Source of the DNA: an uncultured Clostridia bacterium
Lineage (GTDB): Bacteria; Bacillota; Clostridia; Christensenellales; Borkfalkiaceae
Length of the DNA: 17,084 nt
Reading direction: 5' to 3'
Assembly (NCBI GenBank): GCA_937915565.1
Contig: CALDMH010000019.1
Coordinates: forward strand, 1-17,084
Made by a program: the position numbers and the translations under genes. Shown here in pieces: positions 13,456 through 17,084 of this stretch. Each line of letters begins with the position of its first letter. Positions within the stretch are counted from its first letter, which is position 1. Under the pieces are notes generated by a model that was not told the DNA's origin, did no database searches, and was given only the letters and a program-made list of their open reading frames with translations.

Positions 13456-14319
13456 TCATTTCCTCTTTTCTATCTCGCGTCTGAAATAATCGCCCACTTC
13501 TCGCATAAGCCTCATCGCCTGCGGATATAACGCAGTGGGGAAGCCTGCGGGATACCAATCCGCCTCGAAAGTTATATCGCCGTCGTATTTGATTTCCGCA
13601 AGCGCGTCTATTATCGGCTCGAAATCGATTCCGTAAGTGAACGGAAGCCTGTGGCTGTCGTGATGACGGTCGTTATCGTGAAGGTGAATACATTTCAAAC
13701 GACTGCCGAGCGATTTTATCATCTTAACGGCGGAAGTGTTTAACCCTTTCATTTCGGCGTGACCTATATCGAGGCACGCAACGAAAACGCCGTCGTCCGA
13801 AAGAACGTCGAGGTGCTTGTTGAAATCAACCTCGTCGGAACAAGCCGCCCTTATCGCGTGGTCCTCCTCCGCGTTCCAGTTCCACATATTTTCCAACGCG
13901 ATTTTAACGCCGCTGTCCTTTGCGGTTTGCTTCAAGGCGTTGTACGTTCCCGCGTTTTGCTCCGCGCTCATATCGTTGCAGGGGTGAACCACGCAATATT
14001 TCGCGCCGAGAATCCCCGCAACCTCTATGGCTCTGCGAGTGTAAAACATTCCCTTTTCGTTCCACTCCTCGTTTCCGAGCTTTATCGTGGGGAAAAACGA
14101 ATGACTTTGATTGCATACGATTCCAATTGAATCGGCGTATTTCCTGAAATCCTTTGCAAGGCTTGCGTAATTGTCCTTATCGATAAACGATTCGAGCGCG
14201 GCAATGCCGTACATAGTGAAATCGTATGCGTCGAACCCGCAATCCTTGATGAGTTTTACGATTTGTTCAAGGCTGCCGTAACGATTGAGTGGCAACGTAT
14301 TAGTAGAAATAAGGCTCAT
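13456..14319 (-). CDS. Sugar-phosphate isomerase/epimerase-like TIM-barrel protein
   Basis: This 287-residue protein has the pattern of the xylose-isomerase-like / AP-endonuclease-2 TIM-barrel superfamily. It has N-terminal CGFDAYDFTMYG, the strand GAKYCVVHPCND, and metal-site blocks ALENMWNWN (Glu143), CLDIGHAEM (Asp184, His187), CIHLHDND (His212) and ITFEADW (Glu252). Members isomerise or epimerise sugars, inositols or hydroxy-acids with a divalent metal; the substrate cannot be told here. Length is typical and the metal residues are present, so it should be active. It is cytoplasmic. It is the first gene of a unit with its own promoter (14388-14416) and an RBS (AGGA) just upstream. Its relation to the following acyltransferase is unclear. 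Confidence 0.85.
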   Translation of the reverse strand: MSLISTNTLPLNRYGSLEQIVKLIKDCGFDAYDFTMYGIAALESFIDKDNYASLAKDFRKYADSIGIVCNQSHSFFPTIKLGNEEWNEKGMFYTRRAIEVAGILGAKYCVVHPCNDMSAEQNAGTYNALKQTAKDSGVKIALENMWNWNAEEDHAIRAACSDEVDFNKHLDVLSDDGVFVACLDIGHAEMKGLNTSAVKMIKSLGSRLKCIHLHDNDRHHDSHRLPFTYGIDFEPIIDALAEIKYDGDITFEADWYPAGFPTALYPQAMRLMREVGDYFRREIEKRK

Positions 14320-14360
14320 TTTATCCGTCCTTTTCGTTTTGATTAAAATTTTTAAGCGCA

Positions 14361-14371
14361 GGGGTTACCCC
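14361..14371. promoter_or_regulatory. Palindrome in the isomerase leader
   Basis: GGGGTTACCCC lies about 10 bases downstream of the expected transcription start of the promoter at 14388-14416. It could be a small operator or a short leader hairpin. One short palindrome is weak evidence. Confidence 0.3.
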
Positions 14372-14387
14372 TTCTCAAACCTTTTTT

Positions 14388-14416
14388 AGTATAGCACAAA
14401 CGGCAACTAATTCCAA
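14388..14416 (-). promoter_or_regulatory. Promoter of the isomerase-acyltransferase unit
   Basis: On the minus strand, TTGGAA (14411-14416) and TATACT (14388-14393) are separated by 17 bases. It sits between the terminator of the upstream unit and the gene starting at 14319. Confidence 0.75.
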
Positions 14417-14423
14417 ACGATTG

Positions 14424-14468
14424 AAAAAGGAAAAGGGCGGGCGGCAAGAATTTTCTTGCCGCCCGCCC
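14424..14468 (-). terminator. Terminator of the GH94/GH109-like unit
   Basis: A 16-base perfect stem, GGGCGGGCGGCAAGAA (14435-14450) with its complement (14453-14468), has a two-base loop. On the minus strand it is followed by TTTTCCTTTTT. It lies 56 bases after the stop of the GH109-like gene. Confidence 0.92.
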
Positions 14469-14524
14469 AAATCGATTAACTCGTTTTTAGTTTCGCATTT
14501 TCCGATTATTATCGATAATCGCGC

Positions 14525-15775
14525 TTATTTTATTTCCGGCAACGGCATAACGTCCACGATTTTTCTCGTTTTATATTTGCCGTTCGTGAAATCGGGAACG
14601 TCCACGGGCGCGCCGCCGAGCGCAATCGACTTTTCCGAAAGCGCGGTTACGCACATCATAGCGCACGCTTCGTAAACGTCAATCGGCATATCCTCGCCAC
14701 TTTCCACAGCGCGGAAGAAATGTTTGAGCATTATATAGTCCATTCCGCCGTGCCCCGTTTTAAGTTGTTCCTCGGTTATGTTTTTCCAGTCGTCGGGAAG
14801 ATAATCCGAATAATCGTCCTGACTGTTCAACGAATCCTGAATTACGTTCTTCTCGTGGTTAAACCTGTCGCCGTCGAGAACGACCGCCCGCATCGTCTGG
14901 TTATAATAACCCTTCGTGCCGCTCACGGTTATTTCACGGTCGTATAAACGCGGCAAAGTGGTGTCCAGCTTTAAGGTGATAAGCTCGCCGTTCTCACACT
15001 CTATCATCGTCGTAACGACGTCGCCCTGCCTGAACTTCACTCCTTTAAGTTCGGCAACCTCGGGGTGCGAACTTATATATTCGTTAAGCCCCGCGGCTTT
15101 GGAAGCCATTGCCGTGAGCCTCGTGAATTTGTTGCCGCGCGTTATACCGAGAAGTTTCACAATCGGCCCGAGCTCGTGCGTGGGATAATTTTCGCAGTTG
15201 TGGTTCTTGTATTCTTCGAGCCTGTAATGCCCGCGCTTTAAACCGACTTCCGTTATTTCGTTCCTGAGGTCGTGACAATACGCGCCGTGGCAATAACTTA
15301 TCTCGCCCAGTTTTCCGTTCCTCGCAAGCGAGGTAACCAGAAGTTCGTCCTTATTGTAACAGCAATTTTCAAGGAACATAAAAGGCGTTTTCGTCCTCTC
15401 GTAAGTTTCCACGAGCTTTTGCATATCGTCGAGATTATGCGTTCCGCCGACTTCTATGCCGACGGGAATCCCCTTTTCCATCGCTTTTAACGCGACTTCG
15501 ACGTGCGAAGCCCAACTCGTGCAGACGATTACGGCGTTTACGCCGCTTGAAAGAACCTCGTTATAATCCTTCGTTTTGAGCGGCTCTTTCTGCCCCGCCG
15601 TCACGACTTTTTCCGCGGCGAATTCGATTCTTTCCTCATATCCGTCGCAAAGCGCGGCGACGATGACGTCCGAATTGTTAAGCATATTTCCGAGCAGCCC
15701 TATCGAGCCGTCCGTCATTCCGTAAGCCGCTCCGCGCTGACCTAAACCGATTAAACCTATTTTCAATCTTTCCAT
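14525..15775 (-). CDS. Gfo/Idh/MocA-family protein, GH109-like (NAD-dependent glycosidase or oxidoreductase)
   Basis: This 416-residue protein has an N-terminal Rossmann domain with GLIGLGQRG (8-15) and the C-terminal beta-sheet domain of the Gfo/Idh/MocA family. Several blocks resemble GH109, the group that uses bound NAD to hydrolyse alpha-N-acetylgalactosaminides. These are FLENCCYN (about 134-141), GAYCHDLR (164-171) and ENYPTHELGPIVKLLGITRG (195-214). IEVGG (107-111) stands where many family members have an EKP-type motif. There is no signal peptide, unlike many GH109 enzymes, so it should act in the cytoplasm. It starts 15 bases after the GH94-type gene and surely shares its transcript; a terminator follows. 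A plain sugar dehydrogenase is the alternative. Confidence 0.8.
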   Translation of the reverse strand: MERLKIGLIGLGQRGAAYGMTDGSIGLLGNMLNNSDVIVAALCDGYEERIEFAAEKVVTAGQKEPLKTKDYNEVLSSGVNAVIVCTSWASHVEVALKAMEKGIPVGIEVGGTHNLDDMQKLVETYERTKTPFMFLENCCYNKDELLVTSLARNGKLGEISYCHGAYCHDLRNEITEVGLKRGHYRLEEYKNHNCENYPTHELGPIVKLLGITRGNKFTRLTAMASKAAGLNEYISSHPEVAELKGVKFRQGDVVTTMIECENGELITLKLDTTLPRLYDREITVSGTKGYYNQTMRAVVLDGDRFNHEKNVIQDSLNSQDDYSDYLPDDWKNITEEQLKTGHGGMDYIMLKHFFRAVESGEDMPIDVYEACAMMCVTALSEKSIALGGAPVDVPDFTNGKYKTRKIVDVMPLPEIK

Positions 15776-15790
15776 ATTTTCGCTTCTCGT

Positions 15791-17084
15791 TTAATATTTG
15801 CAAATAACCTTATGAACGCTGCCTTTGCCCGTTAAAGGAAGCTTTTTAACGATTTTTCCGTCGCAAGACACTTCCTTATAGCCGACCTCTTCATAACGTA
15901 TTTCGTAAAGTTCGCCCCTGAACGCTCGCTTCACCGTCGCGCCGCTCCAACCACTCGGAAGGCACGGCGAAATTTCCAAACCGTCCGGCGCGGGTTTTAT
16001 TCCGCACATAAATTCCGTAACGCATCTGTAAAGCCAGCCTGCCGTTCCCGTTATCCAGCTCATCGGGGCGTAACCCGCGATATACTCGTTTTCGGGGCCC
16101 ATATACATATTGCTGACGGCGTAAGGCTCAACGCCGTTATCGGGATTCAGCGGATTATCGTAAGAAATCATTTTCAGCGTTTTATAAGCCGATTCCGCTC
16201 TGCCAAGCATACAATCCGCCGCTATTTTGAACGCCACGCCGTGATTATACACCGCGCCGTTTTCAACAAGCCCCGGTTGAAAATAAGAAACCCGACCTAT
16301 TCCGTCGTCGCCGCGGGTGAAACTCGGGCGGCACTGAACGTAACCGTAATCGCATTTCAACTCGGCTTCAACCAAGTCCATAATCTTCGCCTGCTCTTCT
16401 TCGTCGCCGATTCCCGCAAGAACCGACCACGTTTGCGGATTTAAGAAAATCCTCTCCTCTCCGCCTATCGTTTTGCCCTCGTCGTTATATCCGTAAACGT
16501 AATGCTTACGCTTTCCGCCCGAAACGCCGCAGGCTTTTATCGCCGAAACGAGTTCGTTTTTCTTCCTTTCGTAACCTTCGACAAGCGACAGGTTGCCCGA
16601 AATTTTCAAAATTTCGTTAAGTTCGTTGATTGCCTTAACCGTTGCAATCGAGAGCCACACGCTTTCGCCTTTATTCTTTTTGCCGACGGCGTTCATACTG
16701 TCGTTCCAGTCGCCGCCGCGCCACAAAACGAGGTTGCGTTCCCCGCGTGAGGACAAAAGATAATCGATTGCCGCAAGAATATGTCCCAAAACGGAATCTA
16801 CTCTTTCGCCCGGGATATAAGGCTCGGTTACATATGCGTCCGCAAAGCTCGCGTTTTCATAACTGTCGCCCTTTAAGTAGGTGACTTTTTCGTTTAAAAT
16901 CGACAAATCGTCGCTCTCGTTTATATACGAAAGTATCGCGCCGGGAATCCACACTCCGCCGTCGTTATAAGGAAACTTAAAGCTAGGCTCGAACATTCTT
17001 ATGGGATTGCCGTCCGCGAATTTTTCTTTGTAAAACGCTTCGGTATCGGCGTCCTTGCGGGCGGAGTAAATGTTGAACGTTTCC
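15791..17084 (-). CDS. GH94-family glycoside phosphorylase, C-terminal part (cut by window edge)
   Basis: The frame is open from the right edge, so the ATG at 16996 is internal. About 430 residues are visible of a family whose members are about 800 or more. Catalytic-domain features are GGDWNDSMNAVG with the family's general-acid Asp (codon 16709-16711), KGESVWL, IFLNPQTWSVLAG, YFQPGLVENGAVYNHG, SWITGTAGWLYRCVTE and the closing barrel-side GLEISPCLPSGW with FRGELYEIRY. GH94 enzymes split beta-linked glucosides or chitobiose with phosphate, giving sugar 1-phosphate in the cytoplasm. The GGDWND-SMN-VG form is closer to beta-1,2- or beta-1,3-glucan types than to classical cellobiose phosphorylase, but the substrate is open. 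The downstream GH109-like gene suggests a shared oligosaccharide pathway. Confidence 0.88.
   Translation of the reverse strand, partial: ETFNIYSARKDADTEAFYKEKFADGNPIRMFEPSFKFPYNDGGVWIPGAILSYINESDDLSILNEKVTYLKGDSYENASFADAYVTEPYIPGERVDSVLGHILAAIDYLLSSRGERNLVLWRGGDWNDSMNAVGKKNKGESVWLSIATVKAINELNEILKISGNLSLVEGYERKKNELVSAIKACGVSGGKRKHYVYGYNDEGKTIGGEERIFLNPQTWSVLAGIGDEEEQAKIMDLVEAELKCDYGYVQCRPSFTRGDDGIGRVSYFQPGLVENGAVYNHGVAFKIAADCMLGRAESAYKTLKMISYDNPLNPDNGVEPYAVSNMYMGPENEYIAGYAPMSWITGTAGWLYRCVTEFMCGIKPAPDGLEISPCLPSGWSGATVKRAFRGELYEIRYEEVGYKEVSCDGKIVKKLPLTGKGSVHKVICKY

Overview
The window looks like a chromosomal segment of a Clostridia-like Bacillota, probably a gut or anaerobic lineage. This rests on AGGAGG-type ribosome binding sites, consensus sigma-A promoters, many intrinsic terminators, Ser/Glu-rich secreted proteins and carbohydrate genes typical of such genomes. 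The genus cannot be fixed from sequence alone; a Christensenellales-type lineage is only a guess.

Layout. 1-405 is the 3' end of a membrane-anchored coiled-coil protein with its terminator. 406-856 is gene-free and holds a 93-bp direct repeat (522-614 and 757-849), whose copies form terminator-like hairpins, plus a shorter 22-bp repeat. A tRNA-Glu(CTC) gene lies on the minus strand at 857-931 with its own promoter.

1046-9949 is one plus-strand transcription unit of phage structural genes. In order these are: a possible basic leader peptide, a small protein resembling the C-terminal part of small terminase subunits, a P22-type portal, a scaffold, an HK97-fold major capsid protein, a head-tail adaptor, two tail-hub-like or beta-rich proteins, and a coiled-coil protein that may be internal to the particle. 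Genes are tightly packed (ATGA overlaps, good RBSs), all frames are intact, and a promoter and terminator bound the unit. No large terminase, integrase, repressor, replication, lysis, long-tail or tailspike gene is visible. Base and residue use resemble the flanking host genes. A domesticated or satellite-like short-tailed particle locus is the most interesting reading; a trimmed prophage is the simple alternative.

9983-11929 is a monocistronic unit. A perfect-consensus promoter (TTGACA-17-TATAAT) drives a leader containing three 32-bp tandem repeats (six 16-bp half units), followed by a secreted or membrane-anchored protein with a Ser/Glu-rich 9-residue repeat and two tandem copies of a roughly 200-residue domain.

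12076-17084 is on the minus strand. A GH94-type phosphorylase (cut by the window edge) is followed by a GH109-like Gfo/Idh/MocA protein and a strong terminator. A separate promoter then drives a TIM-barrel sugar-phosphate isomerase/epimerase-like protein and a PlsC-type acyltransferase with a zinc ribbon. The first pair suggests intracellular breakdown of imported oligosaccharides; the second pair's joint role is unclear.
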